A DNA stretch of 64,000 bases from Sphingobium subterraneum. GTDB lineage: Bacteria; Pseudomonadota; Alphaproteobacteria; Sphingomonadales; Sphingomonadaceae. Positions 43,626-52,623 of this stretch are shown here, one piece after another. Within the stretch, counting starts at the first letter, position 1. Every line of letters starts with the position of its first letter. The notes under the pieces were generated by a model. The model saw only the letters and a list, made by a program, of their open reading frames with translations, had not been told where the DNA came from and ran no database searches. A program made the translations under genes and the position numbers. The stretch spans positions 412,001 through 476,000 of the forward strand of contig NZ_JACIJP010000002.1 of the NCBI RefSeq assembly GCF_014199435.1, given 5' to 3'.

Positions 43626-44030
43626 TCAGGCCGCCGCGATCGTGTTTTCCACATCGCCGACCGAATGGCCGGTCAGGTCCTTCGAAATCTCTCCGACAAG
43701 CACGGCCGAAAGGGCCTTGTGATAATGCTTGCGCAGCTCACCGAGCGTGCGGGGGGCAGCAACGATGATGAGAGCATCGATCTTCCCATCGAGAACGCGC
43801 TTGTTGAGCATGGCGGCGGTTCCAGCCGCGAAGCTGTCTTCATCCTGCTGGCTGTCCGAAGGGTTGGCCGAACTGCTCTGGTGTCGGCCGCCCGACCCCT
43901 TGTTCTCCGTCGAGATCGCGGCATCAGGCATCGCTGTGAGCTTCGGGGCGGATTCGTCGCCCTCGTTGCGATAGAGGTTCAGTATTTCGCCGTCAGCGAC
44001 AGCGACAATTGCGCTTTTGGGTATCTTCAT
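43626..44030 (-). CDS. host attachment protein (Rcnf-type)
   Basis: A 134-residue protein: MKIPKSAIVAVADGEILNLY, an Asp/Ser-rich linker (GGRHQSSSANPSDSQQDEDS), then FAAGTAAMLNKRVLDGKIDA, LIIVAAPRTLGELRKHYHKA, LVGEISKDLTGHSVGDVENT. This is the pattern of the host-attachment protein first named in Agrobacterium, whose fold resembles translation release-factor eRF1 domain 2. Biochemical role unknown. ATG 44030 has AAGGAAAC upstream. Confidence 0.85.
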   Translation of the reverse strand: MKIPKSAIVAVADGEILNLYRNEGDESAPKLTAMPDAAISTENKGSGGRHQSSSANPSDSQQDEDSFAAGTAAMLNKRVLDGKIDALIIVAAPRTLGELRKHYHKALSAVLVGEISKDLTGHSVGDVENTIAAA

Positions 44031-44182
44031 GATGTTTCCTTTTGAAGGCCTGTCATGTGCGCAACGCCCGGGCGGCCGGAATGGCCCCACAGTCGAGGAC
44101 TCCCATTGCCGGGCTACTTTAGAGAGGGATGGAACGGCCGGAATCGCGACAATCGACGCAATGTAATCACCAAGGCTGCGTC

Positions 44183-44377
44183 ATGTCCGATCGTAAATCT
44201 GCCTTTCATAATAATGTTACCGCGCTGACGCTGGGCGCCATTGGCGTCGTTTATGGCGATATTGGCACCAGTCCGCTTTATGCGAGCCTTAGCGGTCAGA
44301 ACCATGTTGGCGAAGTCGGACATCGCGCCCGATGGGTTTTGGCGGCGTTCGTCCGTAAATTGCAACCCGCCTGCTGA
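44183..44377 (+). pseudogene. N-terminal remnant of a Kup potassium transporter
   Basis: The start at 44183 gives MSDRKSAFHNNVTALTLGAI and GVVYGDIGTSPLYA, the highly conserved beginning of Kup transporters, which are over 600 residues long. After about residue 36 the similarity ends and the frame stops at 44377; the following gene is a GST in another frame. This is a deletion remnant with an intact 5' end, so its promoter may still be active upstream of the GST gene. Confidence 0.75.
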
Positions 44378-44397
44378 CGCGCCTTTGGCCTCAGGTT

Positions 44398-45081
44398 ATG
44401 GACGCTCATATGCGCCATTTCCCAAGCGAGTCGCAGGAGCGTCCCGGCACACAGACCCATCCCGTGCTCTACAGCTTTCGGCGCTGCCCCTATGCGATGC
44501 GGGCGAGGCTGGCGCTGGCGATCAGTGGCGTGGCATGCGTGCTCCGCGAAGTGAAACTGTCCGCGAAACCCCCAACGATGCTGGCCGCCTCGCCCAAAGG
44601 GACCGTCCCTGTGCTCGTCCTGCCGGACGATACGGTCATCGACGAGAGCCTCGACATCATGCGCTGGGCTCTGCGGAATCGCGACCCGGAAGGGTGGCTG
44701 GAGCGCGACGACCCGCAATGGATCGCTCGGAACGACGGTCCGTTCAAGCACAACCTCGACCGCTATAAATATCCCGGTCGTTACGGCAGTGATGGCCTTG
44801 TCCATCGTGAGAAAGGTCTGGATTTCCTCCGCGCGATCGATGAGCGCCTGGCAGGCACGGGGCAGCTTTGCGGGTCTGCGCGCGGGCTGGCGGACGCCGC
44901 CATCCTGCCTTTCGTGCGACAGTTCGCGGCCGTCGACCGGGAATGGTTCGCTGCTCAGTCATTGCCGCATCTCAAGGCTTGGCTGTCGGGCCATCTGACG
45001 TCGGCGCTTTTCCAGCGGATCATGATGCACAGCGCGCCGTGGTCGCCGGGCGATCCGCCCATCATCTTTCCTCAGCCCTGA
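44398..45081 (+). CDS. glutathione S-transferase family protein
   Basis: A 227-residue GST. The thioredoxin-like N-terminal domain holds YSFRRCPYAMRARLALAISG with Cys in the omega/CPY-type motif, and KGTVPVLVLPDDTVIDESLD with the cis-Pro. The helical C-terminal domain contains DEG/ADAAILPFVRQFA-type N-capping wording (GLADAAILPFVRQFAAVD). The active-site Cys suggests glutaredoxin-like or dehydroascorbate-reductase-like thiol chemistry. It lies just after the kup remnant. ATG 44398 or 44410. Confidence 0.87.
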   Translation: MDAHMRHFPSESQERPGTQTHPVLYSFRRCPYAMRARLALAISGVACVLREVKLSAKPPTMLAASPKGTVPVLVLPDDTVIDESLDIMRWALRNRDPEGWLERDDPQWIARNDGPFKHNLDRYKYPGRYGSDGLVHREKGLDFLRAIDERLAGTGQLCGSARGLADAAILPFVRQFAAVDREWFAAQSLPHLKAWLSGHLTSALFQRIMMHSAPWSPGDPPIIFPQP

Positions 45082-45118
45082 GGCGTTGCGATCGCGCGGT
45101 CCCCATGAGGAAAAAGCT

Positions 45119-45373
45119 ATGAAGGACGAAGACGACCACGCGTTGAGCAGGGCGCAAAGCCGATCCCTCCGCCGGATCTACAACGGCCGTTCTGTCCCCA
45201 TCCTTGCAGACGGAAAGACCTTCCTGACGTATAAGGATGCACGGCACTATCTCCTCTCCTTGCCTCGCGAAGCGCGCGACGCGGCCTATGCGGAAATGCG
45301 CAACCAAGGCGGAATAGACCAGCCGGACGCAGAGCCGGAAGAAACGACGGCTTCGCCAAAGTCCTTCCCCTGA
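45119..45373 (+). CDS. hypothetical protein, 84 residues
   Basis: A small charged protein: MKDEDDHALSRAQSRSLRRI, then YNGRSVPILADGKTFLTYKD, ARHYLLSLPREARDAAYAEM and an acidic Glu/Pro-rich tail. No domain recognised. ATG 45119 has GAGGAAAAAGC upstream. It follows GST by 37 bp on the same strand, so cotranscription is possible. Confidence 0.6.
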   Translation: MKDEDDHALSRAQSRSLRRIYNGRSVPILADGKTFLTYKDARHYLLSLPREARDAAYAEMRNQGGIDQPDAEPEETTASPKSFP

Positions 45374-45586
45374 ACGGCGCTATATCAAGCCGGAAGCCGT
45401 GCCAGCGCAGGTCGCGCGGGTGAACGTACCTATTGCCTCGGCCCATGCACCGGCACCACGCGCGGCATAGACTGGATTTATGGGAGATATAGCCCAACGG
45501 CGTCTGGCGTGATGGGTCCACCTTCGCGATGCTGCTCCGATTGATGTCCGGCCGATGCCGCGGGCAGCAGGCGATACGAGGGCGAC

Positions 45587-46582
45587 ATGGACGGAGTACG
45601 CGTAGGCAATCGGATGATCGGGACCACAGCGCCCGTCATCGTGGGGTGGGATAATATCGGGACGGTCGAAGGAGGCCCGATCAAGCAGTTCGTGTTTCGC
45701 TGGTTTCAGCCGACGATGCTGTTCGCGCTGATCGCCTTCTGGTATTACGCGCCCAATTCGATCGCCAAAACATCGACGGCCATCGGCATTGGCATCGGCT
45801 TCAAGGTCATGCTGCTGGCGCTGGAGTGGGTCAACCCCCGCTATGAAAGCTGGAGCCTGACCTGGAAGGAACTGGTCACCGACCTGTTCTATGTGTCACT
45901 GGGCTACACCGTCCTCGCCATGATTGAGCGGTATATCGGCAGCGATGCCGTGATTGAGGCGGTCCAGCACAGTTTCGACTGGAGCAAGCTGGCGTGGTTC
46001 ATCGGCCTCCCGCTGCTGCTGCAGGCGTTTCTCATCTCGTTCATTTTCGATTTCGGGCAATATTGGATGCATCGCGGGATGCATAACTGGTACCCGCTGT
46101 GGCTGCCGCATTCGGTGCACCACTACATCACCCAGTTCAACATCAACAAGGGTGCGGTCGGCAACCCAGTCGAGCTGTTCCTGATCGGCATCGGCATTGG
46201 CGGCTTTTTCGACTTTCTGCCGCGCGCCGCACTGCTCGCCGGAGCGATGGGTCTGGCGGTCGGCACCTACCAGCATATCAATGTGCGGTTCAATTCGCCC
46301 CGCTGGTGGCGCTTCCTGTTCAACACCACCGAACATCACAGCGTCCATCACTCCCAGGATTTTGAGGCGAGCCGCAGCAACTTTGCCGGTACCTATATTT
46401 TCATCGACCGGATGTTCGGCACCTGCGTCGATGGGGAAGCGGAATTGCTCGGCCTGGAGGGCGGACGTCGCATGTCGATCCGCGAGCAGATGACCTATCC
46501 CTTCACCGAAGGGTGGAAAGCGATCAAGGCGCGCTGGGGCAAGGCGGGGTCGAGCGAACCGCTCGTGGTGCCCGCCGAATGA
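45587..46582 (+). CDS. sterol desaturase / fatty acid hydroxylase family protein
   Basis: A 331-residue membrane di-iron protein with five or six hydrophobic segments (FALIAFWYYAPNSIA, FYVSLGYTVLAMIE, LLLQAFLISFIFDFGQYWMH). The His box set of the superfamily is present: HRGMHNWYPLWLPHSVHH and TTEHHSVHHSQDFE. It would hydroxylate or desaturate a lipid with O2 and a ferredoxin- or NADH-linked donor; in sphingomonads related enzymes act on carotenoids, sphingolipids or ether lipids. The next gene overlaps its stop (ATGA). Confidence 0.88.
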   Translation: MDGVRVGNRMIGTTAPVIVGWDNIGTVEGGPIKQFVFRWFQPTMLFALIAFWYYAPNSIAKTSTAIGIGIGFKVMLLALEWVNPRYESWSLTWKELVTDLFYVSLGYTVLAMIERYIGSDAVIEAVQHSFDWSKLAWFIGLPLLLQAFLISFIFDFGQYWMHRGMHNWYPLWLPHSVHHYITQFNINKGAVGNPVELFLIGIGIGGFFDFLPRAALLAGAMGLAVGTYQHINVRFNSPRWWRFLFNTTEHHSVHHSQDFEASRSNFAGTYIFIDRMFGTCVDGEAELLGLEGGRRMSIREQMTYPFTEGWKAIKARWGKAGSSEPLVVPAE

Positions 46583-47253
46583 CCGGGTTGATGCGCCCTG
46601 GCCCCTTCTCACCCGCGTTTTCCTCTCACCCGAACGCCACACCGGATGGGAAAGCTGTGCATACACGTTTCATAGAGTGGATCTGGCACATCACGGGCAG
46701 TCTCGCGTTGACTCCGGAGCAGGCCAGCAAGGCCTTCGACCGACTGGCGCCCCTGTTCCATCAACCCGGTACCAGCCATGAAACGTCGGGCGATACACTG
46801 ACTTTTCACAAAAAGGATCCAGCGTCGCAGGACAAGATGTCGGTTTTCAACTCGGGCGTGCTGCGGATCGAGAATGCTCAGGACGGACCGGTGCTGCGCT
46901 ACCGTCTCGTGAGCCGGGCGCTGCTGTACTGCTTTCTGGCGCCCTTGATGTTCCTGGCGTTCGCGCAGGTCACGGTGGCGATCGGCAAGCTCGAAGGCGC
47001 CTCAAAAGATGCCGCCGCCGAGAAGCCAAAGGAGAAGGACGTTGTACTTCCCCAAAATCCGATCGACCGGTTTCTGGGCGCGCCCGCTCCGGAAAAGCCC
47101 AAGAAGAAAAAGGGCGATGATGAGGACAAGAAACCGTCGCCCACCGCCAGCTATGTGTTCGCAGCGCTCTTTGCCGCGCTCTATGTTGCCGGTCGTCTGC
47201 TGGAGGATTGGCTGGCGAAGCGGCTGTTTCGCAAAAGCCTGAGCGAGGCATAA
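46579..47253 (+). CDS. hypothetical membrane protein coupled to the sterol desaturase gene
   Basis: A 224-residue protein. The N-terminal 110 residues are soluble (ALTPEQASKAFDRLAPLFHQ, DTLTFHKKDPASQDKMSVFN). A membrane span follows (ALLYCFLAPLMFLAFAQVTV), then a charged Lys/Glu/Pro-rich linker (EKPKKKKGDDEDKKPSP) and a second span (YVFAALFAALYVAGRLLEDW). No known domain recognised. The start overlaps the desaturase stop by 4 bp, so it may be an accessory subunit of that enzyme. Confidence 0.75.
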   Translation: MTGLMRPGPFSPAFSSHPNATPDGKAVHTRFIEWIWHITGSLALTPEQASKAFDRLAPLFHQPGTSHETSGDTLTFHKKDPASQDKMSVFNSGVLRIENAQDGPVLRYRLVSRALLYCFLAPLMFLAFAQVTVAIGKLEGASKDAAAEKPKEKDVVLPQNPIDRFLGAPAPEKPKKKKGDDEDKKPSPTASYVFAALFAALYVAGRLLEDWLAKRLFRKSLSEA

Positions 47254-47278
47254 CGGCGACCGCGCGGCCGCGACCGCA

Positions 47279-48214
47279 TCAGTCGGTCCGGGCTGCTACC
47301 GGATAGATGATGAAATGATCGTGGACCTGCGGCTGGTCAGGCGTGTCGAGCGGCGCCTTGAGACCGGCCCGCAGCTCGCCGATACTGGCGGCCGGCAGTT
47401 CGAGCGGATGCTCGTCGGGATGGGCCGCGGCCTCGTGCGCATAGTCCTGCCTTGCCGTGCGCGTCATCTCGATATGCGCCCCCAGTGCCGCGCGGATGGG
47501 GTGGCGTGCGGCAAAAGCGGCGAGACGATCGACGCTGGCGCGCTCGTCCGCCAGAAAGTTGACCGGCACGTACAGGCGACCGGGATAGAGCGTGTCACCC
47601 GACAGCAGGATCTTTAGCCGGGGATCGTAGATCATGATCGCCGCTTTCTGATGTCCGGGTGTCGGAATGATGCTGAGCGGCCGTCCGCCCAGATCGAACC
47701 GGACAATCTGATCCGGCCAGCGCGTGATGCCGAAAAAGGCAGCCACGTCGGCAGACGTAAGGCCCACCACGGTCGTATCGGGCCGGTCGCGAAACGCGCT
47801 GTCGCCCGCGACATGGTCTCCGTGGCTGTGACTGTGGGCGACGACGAGCGGAATGGATGTGCGGCCATGCGCCTTCAGCCAGCCGTCGATGATATGGTCG
47901 ATGGCCGGTCGGATCACGCCGTTTTCCGCGCCGGTATCAATCAGCAACGCCTTGTCGCGGCCGAACAGAAGGTAAAGGAACGGCGCTTCGAAATTGGTCT
48001 TGACCGATTGCCGGATGACGAAGCTGTCACCGTCCAGCGCCTGCACCTGGGTCGTGGGTTCGACCGCCAGCGTCCCGTCGATCCACTTTTCCGGGAAGAG
48101 GCTTGGCAGCGGCATTTTCGCAGGGGCCGCCGGTGCGACGGCACCGAGGACGAACAGGAGAGCTGTCCCCCATCGGGCTGTCCGTGCCCAACGCGCACCT
48201 GTCTGAGCCGTCAT
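47279..48214 (-). CDS. exported metallo-beta-lactamase-fold hydrolase
   Basis: A 311-residue protein with an N-terminal signal peptide ending near residue 32 (GAVAPAAPA). The zinc motif HxHxDH is SHSHGDHVAGDSAF; further ligands are the His in IIPTPGHQKAAIMI, the Asp in ILLSGDTLYPG and the His in ALGAHIEMT. It fits a periplasmic MBL-fold hydrolase, for instance a lactonase- or beta-lactamase-like enzyme. A role in AHL degradation is possible but not shown. It is on the same strand as the TonB receptor upstream, with a 7-bp-arm hairpin (48273-48299) between them. Confidence 0.85.
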   Translation of the reverse strand: MTAQTGARWARTARWGTALLFVLGAVAPAAPAKMPLPSLFPEKWIDGTLAVEPTTQVQALDGDSFVIRQSVKTNFEAPFLYLLFGRDKALLIDTGAENGVIRPAIDHIIDGWLKAHGRTSIPLVVAHSHSHGDHVAGDSAFRDRPDTTVVGLTSADVAAFFGITRWPDQIVRFDLGGRPLSIIPTPGHQKAAIMIYDPRLKILLSGDTLYPGRLYVPVNFLADERASVDRLAAFAARHPIRAALGAHIEMTRTARQDYAHEAAAHPDEHPLELPAASIGELRAGLKAPLDTPDQPQVHDHFIIYPVAARTD

Positions 48215-48311
48215 CCCTTAGTCCTCTCGTGCATCTCCAGCGGAAAGAAACGATCCTCCGTGTATCGGAACAGGGCGCCGTTCCCGAAAGATGGCGCCCC
48301 GCACCAGACCG

Positions 48312-50741
48312 TCAGTATTTGGCCCGCACTTCAATACCAAAGGTGCGCGGATTGATAACCGACCGCTTGTAATAGCGCAGAACCACGCCGTCGTTCAGGC
48401 CCGTGCGCGATCGATCCTGATTAACTGCGTTCACCGCATATTTGTCGAATATGTTGTTGGCGAATATACCAAGGCTGTAGCGGTCAGTTTCATATGTCAG
48501 CGATGCGCGATGCAGCACATAGCCAGGAAGCTTGTCACCGAAAGCGCGATCCCAACCGAGCCGCGTCACGACGCTTCCGCGATAGGTAGCGGCCCAATCC
48601 GCGATAAGATTCCCGTCCTTGAAAGGCATGGTATAGGCAACGCCTAGGCTACCGCTGTTCTTCGCCGATCCGGGTAGACGGTCGCCGGAGAGGGCATCCA
48701 GCTTGATCGGTACGCTAGGATAGGTTCCTGCAGGGTCATTGACCGGAATGTTGTTGGGGACATTCTCCGTCAACCTGGCGTTGACATAGGAATAGGTCCC
48801 CTGAAGCGACACTCTGGGCACCGGCCGCAGCTGGAACGAGGTTTCGAAGCCTTCTGATTTGGCCTTGCCGCCATTCACGGTGATACCGACAATGCCGTTC
48901 AAGGTCGCAGAAGATACCTGAATGCCATTCCACTTAATCTGAAAGACATTGAAATTAAACGTTAATTTATGATCAAACAATTGAGTTCGAATGCCGATTT
49001 CGGCATTTTTCGTTGTGTCGGGTCCAAACTGAATTTCATTCGGTAGGCCGCATGGTAACTGCGTGTTATTGATGTGGTCGCCATCCGGATCATTCGGCAG
49101 TGGGTCCGGGCAAGGAGCGACACTATTTGGGCCGCCAATACGGTAGCCCTTGCTGTACGTCGCATACAGCATGATGCCGGGCGTAAAATTGTAGGAACTG
49201 TTCAGTTTCCAGACCCAGCCCGTTTTCTTCGCCGTCCCACCCGCCGGTGGAAGATCGTAGGGGCTGACCGGATCACCAATCAGGGGTACGACGAGCGCTC
49301 CAGCGATTTTGGACTTGTATCCAAAATAGCGCGCACCTGCAGTCACCTGCCATTTCGGTGTCACCTTGAACGTACCTTCTCCGAAAATGGCTTTTTCCGT
49401 AACGGTCGACCGTGTGTAAGACGCATATTCGACTTCGTCAGGGTTCGGCAATGTTCCAAAGGCCACCCACGGATGGTTGGGTACATGCTCGACATAATCT
49501 CGCTGTAGCTTCTGCCGGTTGTAGAAGCCCCCGATCACCCAATTGAACGGGCCGCCATGGCGCGAAACGAAGCGCACCTCCTGGTTGAACTGCTTGCGGG
49601 TATTCTCGCTTTCGTTCCAGCTGGAGAAGGCAGGAAACGACTCATACCCATAGTCCAGATCAAGCAACAGGTCGGTGTTGTCTGTGCGATTCCTGTTTTT
49701 GACATTGGTATAGGCAGTCGTCGCCACGAGGTCGGCGATGCTGGCAATGTTTGCGTTGATTTCCATACTGCCCAAGTGCGCGCGGCGCTTGGAAGGTTCG
49801 GTATAGCGACCTGCGCTCTCATATTTGCCCGTCCCCAGAACGCCTGCACTGTTGTATTGACCGCCATCGGTCCTTGTCTGTTGATAGGCGTAAGTGAAGT
49901 CGACCTTGAGATCTTCACTGAACTGAACGAGCAGCTGGTTGCGCGTCGTGAAGGTCTTCTCGAAGTTGAGGTCCTTCTCTTTGCGGAGGTTCGCTGCATA
50001 GCCCGCAGGTGTCACGAAATCCGGCCCGTCGGGCTGCGGCAGGGACACACCCGGCGTCTGGAGGAGCAGCGGATAATCGATAAAGCCCGGATCATAGTAG
50101 TAGCCGGTAGCCGACCGGAAGGCGACATGGTCCGTGATGATGGGAATGTTGATCACCCCATCCAGCTGATAGCCAGCCTTGCTGCCATGATTTTTCCCGT
50201 AAAGGCGACCATGCGCTGCACCTTCGAACCGCCCCAGATTGGGCCGGTTCGGAATGTTGCGGATCGCGCCAGCGAGGGTCCCAAGACCGTAAAGTGTGCC
50301 TTGCGGCCCCAGAAGGGTTTCCACCCGTGCGATGTCGAGCAGCTTGAAATCATAGTAAAGCGGCACTTCGCCCAGATAGACGCCCAACGCGTTGTCATAG
50401 GAGTTGCCGGTGGTGTCGGTATCTGAAGCATTGAGTCCACGCAGTACGATTGTGCCCGTCGACCCCGGCCCCGTGTCGGAAATGGTCATGCCGGGCGTGA
50501 AATCGGCCAGATCGCGCACGTCGTCGATGCGCTGGCGGGCAATCTGTTCCTGCCCGACCGCACTGATATTGATCGGTACGTCCTGAATGGACGTTGCCCG
50601 GCGCGTGGCCGTGACGACGATCTCGCTCGGGTCTCCTGCCGAGCTACCCTGATCAGGCGCAGCCGTCTGTGCGAGAGCCGAAGGTGTCCCGGCGCCCATC
50701 AAAATGGTCGCGCCAAGCAGCGTGTTGCGAAATAGTTTCAT
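48312..50741 (-). CDS. TonB-dependent outer-membrane receptor (2)
   Basis: An 809-residue receptor. A signal peptide ends near residue 26 (GTPSALAQ). The plug domain contains EIVVTATRRATSIQDVPINI, TIVLRGLNASDTDTTGNSYD, ALGVYLGEVPLYYDFKLLDI and ARVETLLGPQGTLYGLGTLA. The barrel ends in FGIEVRAKY, with a terminal aromatic residue. It shows the catecholate/FecA-type general plan but the ligand is not evident. It is divergent from the guanidine operon across 760 bp. ATG 50741 has GGAG 7 nt upstream. The MBL-fold protein lies downstream. Confidence 0.92.
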   Translation of the reverse strand: MKLFRNTLLGATILMGAGTPSALAQTAAPDQGSSAGDPSEIVVTATRRATSIQDVPINISAVGQEQIARQRIDDVRDLADFTPGMTISDTGPGSTGTIVLRGLNASDTDTTGNSYDNALGVYLGEVPLYYDFKLLDIARVETLLGPQGTLYGLGTLAGAIRNIPNRPNLGRFEGAAHGRLYGKNHGSKAGYQLDGVINIPIITDHVAFRSATGYYYDPGFIDYPLLLQTPGVSLPQPDGPDFVTPAGYAANLRKEKDLNFEKTFTTRNQLLVQFSEDLKVDFTYAYQQTRTDGGQYNSAGVLGTGKYESAGRYTEPSKRRAHLGSMEINANIASIADLVATTAYTNVKNRNRTDNTDLLLDLDYGYESFPAFSSWNESENTRKQFNQEVRFVSRHGGPFNWVIGGFYNRQKLQRDYVEHVPNHPWVAFGTLPNPDEVEYASYTRSTVTEKAIFGEGTFKVTPKWQVTAGARYFGYKSKIAGALVVPLIGDPVSPYDLPPAGGTAKKTGWVWKLNSSYNFTPGIMLYATYSKGYRIGGPNSVAPCPDPLPNDPDGDHINNTQLPCGLPNEIQFGPDTTKNAEIGIRTQLFDHKLTFNFNVFQIKWNGIQVSSATLNGIVGITVNGGKAKSEGFETSFQLRPVPRVSLQGTYSYVNARLTENVPNNIPVNDPAGTYPSVPIKLDALSGDRLPGSAKNSGSLGVAYTMPFKDGNLIADWAATYRGSVVTRLGWDRAFGDKLPGYVLHRASLTYETDRYSLGIFANNIFDKYAVNAVNQDRSRTGLNDGVVLRYYKRSVINPRTFGIEVRAKY

Positions 50742-51335
50742 AGTCACTCCGACCCCTTCTGTTGAGCCTTAAGTGACATCCCTCCCAATGGCGCTTTCCC
50801 TGGTCCAGCGCCTTATCGTTCGAATTTTCGGCCGATGATGGCCCCGTCCCTTTGGTTCGTTGGCGCCACGGCGCGGCGAAACTGCGCCGGGCAATCCGGT
50901 AATAAGGCAAAGAAAAGTGATCGAAGGGGACCCCCCTTGCCCGGTAGGCAAGGCGAATGCCGGTAAGCCCATTGCGCTCCGCAAGCCTGTTGGCCAGTTC
51001 CCGATCGTCCGTCCCTTCGCTTCGCTGGCAACGCCAGCATTGTTGTTATCCGGCTCGACCCCTCGATGAGCCGTGACCAATACGGTATGGATATTACGGA
51101 ATGCGTCAAGCGTAATAATTTTGCAGTTGCTCAGTATGAACATATGGCATGCTGTACCGCACAAAATGGCGGATATGCTGGATCTTGGCGGCGCGCGTCT
51201 ATCTTCACCAAACTTGATCGCTTGAGATAGACGGCGAATCGCGTCGGCCGAAAACGAATCAGCGCGCGAATCACTTGCTGCTTCAGCCGGGTTTTTAGCG
51301 GCAGCGTCCGATCGACCAAGGTTTCTGCCAGCGCA
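50742..51335. other. gap between TonB receptor 2 and the guanidine-operon leader
   Basis: About 590 bp with only long, arginine- and serine-rich frames that look like noise (one spans 50769-51617 on the minus strand and lacks any domain). The left part must hold the receptor promoter; no cobalamin-riboswitch box was found there. No gene can be supported. Confidence 0.4.
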
Positions 51336-51395
51336 GGACGAGCGGAAGCCTACCCATGGGGTCAGGGCGTCAGTTGAATAACAGGGCTGCGAGCC
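51336..51395 (+). promoter_or_regulatory. candidate guanidine-III (ykkC-III-like) riboswitch in the transporter leader
   Basis: GGACGAG (51336-51342), TACCC (51351-51355) and GGTCAGG (51360-51366) appear in the order of the guanidine-III aptamer. The first two have its exact 8-nt spacing; the third is shifted by 4 nt. A possible first helix is CAGG with CC(A)TG, one base bulged. GGCT at 51385-51388 could pair with AGCC at 51347-51350 (aptamer helix) or with AGCC at 51392-51395 (local hairpin), a possible switch. The ACAAG part of the 3' consensus is not conserved, so the element may be divergent or decayed. It precedes a guanidine-type operon by about 110 bp. Confidence 0.45.
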
Positions 51396-51501
51396 ATGGG
51401 CGGAAAACCGGCAATTATTACATTCTTTAAAAATCGTAACATTTTTTGGTGGACAAGCGCGTGGGCTGGAGAGATGCTGCAGTGCGAAAGGGGATCGAAT
51501 C

Positions 51502-52584
51502 ATGTTCGGGATCATTGGCAAGGCAGGAAAAGCCGTAATGCTCGCCGGGGCGCTCATCCTCGCTTCCTGTTCCCAGTCGCCAGACCCCCAGGCGGAGCCG
51601 CGCAAGGACTTCAGCATCGGCTGGTCGATCTATGCGGGCTGGATGCCATGGCCCTACGCCCAGAAAGCCGGCATTGTCAAAAAATGGGCCGACAAATACG
51701 GGATCACGATCAATGTCGTTCAGGTGAACGACTATGTGGAATCGATCAACCAATACACCGCCGGCAAATTTGACGGTGTGACCGTAACCAACATGGACGC
51801 GCTCACCATCCCTGCGGCGAGCGGCAAGGACACCAGCGCCATCGTCGTGGGGGACTATTCCAACGGCAACGATGGAATTTTGCTCAAGGGCGCCGACACG
51901 CTGGCCGCCATCAAGGGTCGGCAGATCTATCTGGTCGAGCTGTCGGTGTCGCATTATCTCCTCGCCCGCGCGTTGCAGAGCGCCGGGCTGAAGGCCACCG
52001 ACGTCAAGACGGTCAACACGTCCGATGCCGATATCGTCGGCGCATTCAGCAGTCCCGATGCGCAGGCGGCGGTGACATGGAACCCGCAGCTCTCGGTGAT
52101 GAAGGGTCAGGCTGGCGCAAAGGACGTGTTCAATTCGTCGAACATTCCCGGCGAGATCCTCGATCTCATGGTGGTCGATACCGCGACGCTGAAGGCCAAC
52201 CCCAACCTTGGCAAGGCGCTGACCGGCATCTGGTATGAAACCGTTGCGCTGATGAAGCGCAACGATGCAACCGGAAAGGCCGCCCGCGCGGAAATGGCCA
52301 AGCTCGCCGGATCCACGCCCGAGAGCTTCGACAGCCAGCTTTCGACCACGTTCCTCTATACCGATCCGAAGGCTGCCGTTGCCGCGACGACGGCCCCGGC
52401 GCTGGTCAAGACCATGACGCTGGTGCGGGATTTCAGCTTCAGCCACGGCCTTTTCAAGGGCGCCTCGTCGCCCGACGCGGTGGGTATTGCCTTCCCGGGC
52501 GGAAAGACGCTCGGCGATCCGGCGCGGGTGACACTGCGCTTCGATGAAAGCTTCATGAAGATGGCCGCCGACGGAAAACTCTGA
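51502..52584 (+). CDS. ABC transporter substrate-binding lipoprotein, urea-carboxylase-associated type
   Basis: A 360-residue lipoprotein with lipobox LILASC (Cys 23). The NMT1/TauA-like solute-binding fold follows: FSIGWSIYAGWMPWPYAQKA, KYGITINVVQVNDYVESINQ, FDGVTVTNMDALTIPAASGK. This YAGWMPW pattern is typical of binding proteins encoded with urea/guanidine carboxylases. It should deliver guanidine or a related compound to the permease at 52624. ATG 51502 has AAAGGGG upstream. First gene of the operon; preceded by a candidate riboswitch. Confidence 0.9.
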   Translation: MFGIIGKAGKAVMLAGALILASCSQSPDPQAEPRKDFSIGWSIYAGWMPWPYAQKAGIVKKWADKYGITINVVQVNDYVESINQYTAGKFDGVTVTNMDALTIPAASGKDTSAIVVGDYSNGNDGILLKGADTLAAIKGRQIYLVELSVSHYLLARALQSAGLKATDVKTVNTSDADIVGAFSSPDAQAAVTWNPQLSVMKGQAGAKDVFNSSNIPGEILDLMVVDTATLKANPNLGKALTGIWYETVALMKRNDATGKAARAEMAKLAGSTPESFDSQLSTTFLYTDPKAAVAATTAPALVKTMTLVRDFSFSHGLFKGASSPDAVGIAFPGGKTLGDPARVTLRFDESFMKMAADGKL

Positions 52585-52623
52585 AACCGCGCTGTGCGCT
52601 CCTGTCAAAGATGAGGTGACACC

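Noticed and set aside
50742..51000. Cobalamin riboswitch upstream of TonB receptor 2
   Set aside because: No B12-box-like conserved segment could be found on the minus strand leader.
51330..51350. Mini-ykkC (guanidine-II) hairpin around GGACGAGC
   Set aside because: The flanking bases do not form the required stem, and the second ACGR hairpin is missing; the guanidine-III pattern fits better.
50769..51617. 282-codon minus-strand frame in the gap between TonB receptor 2 and the transporter
   Set aside because: Overlaps the lipoprotein signal region of the transporter gene, has no domain and looks like translated intergenic DNA.
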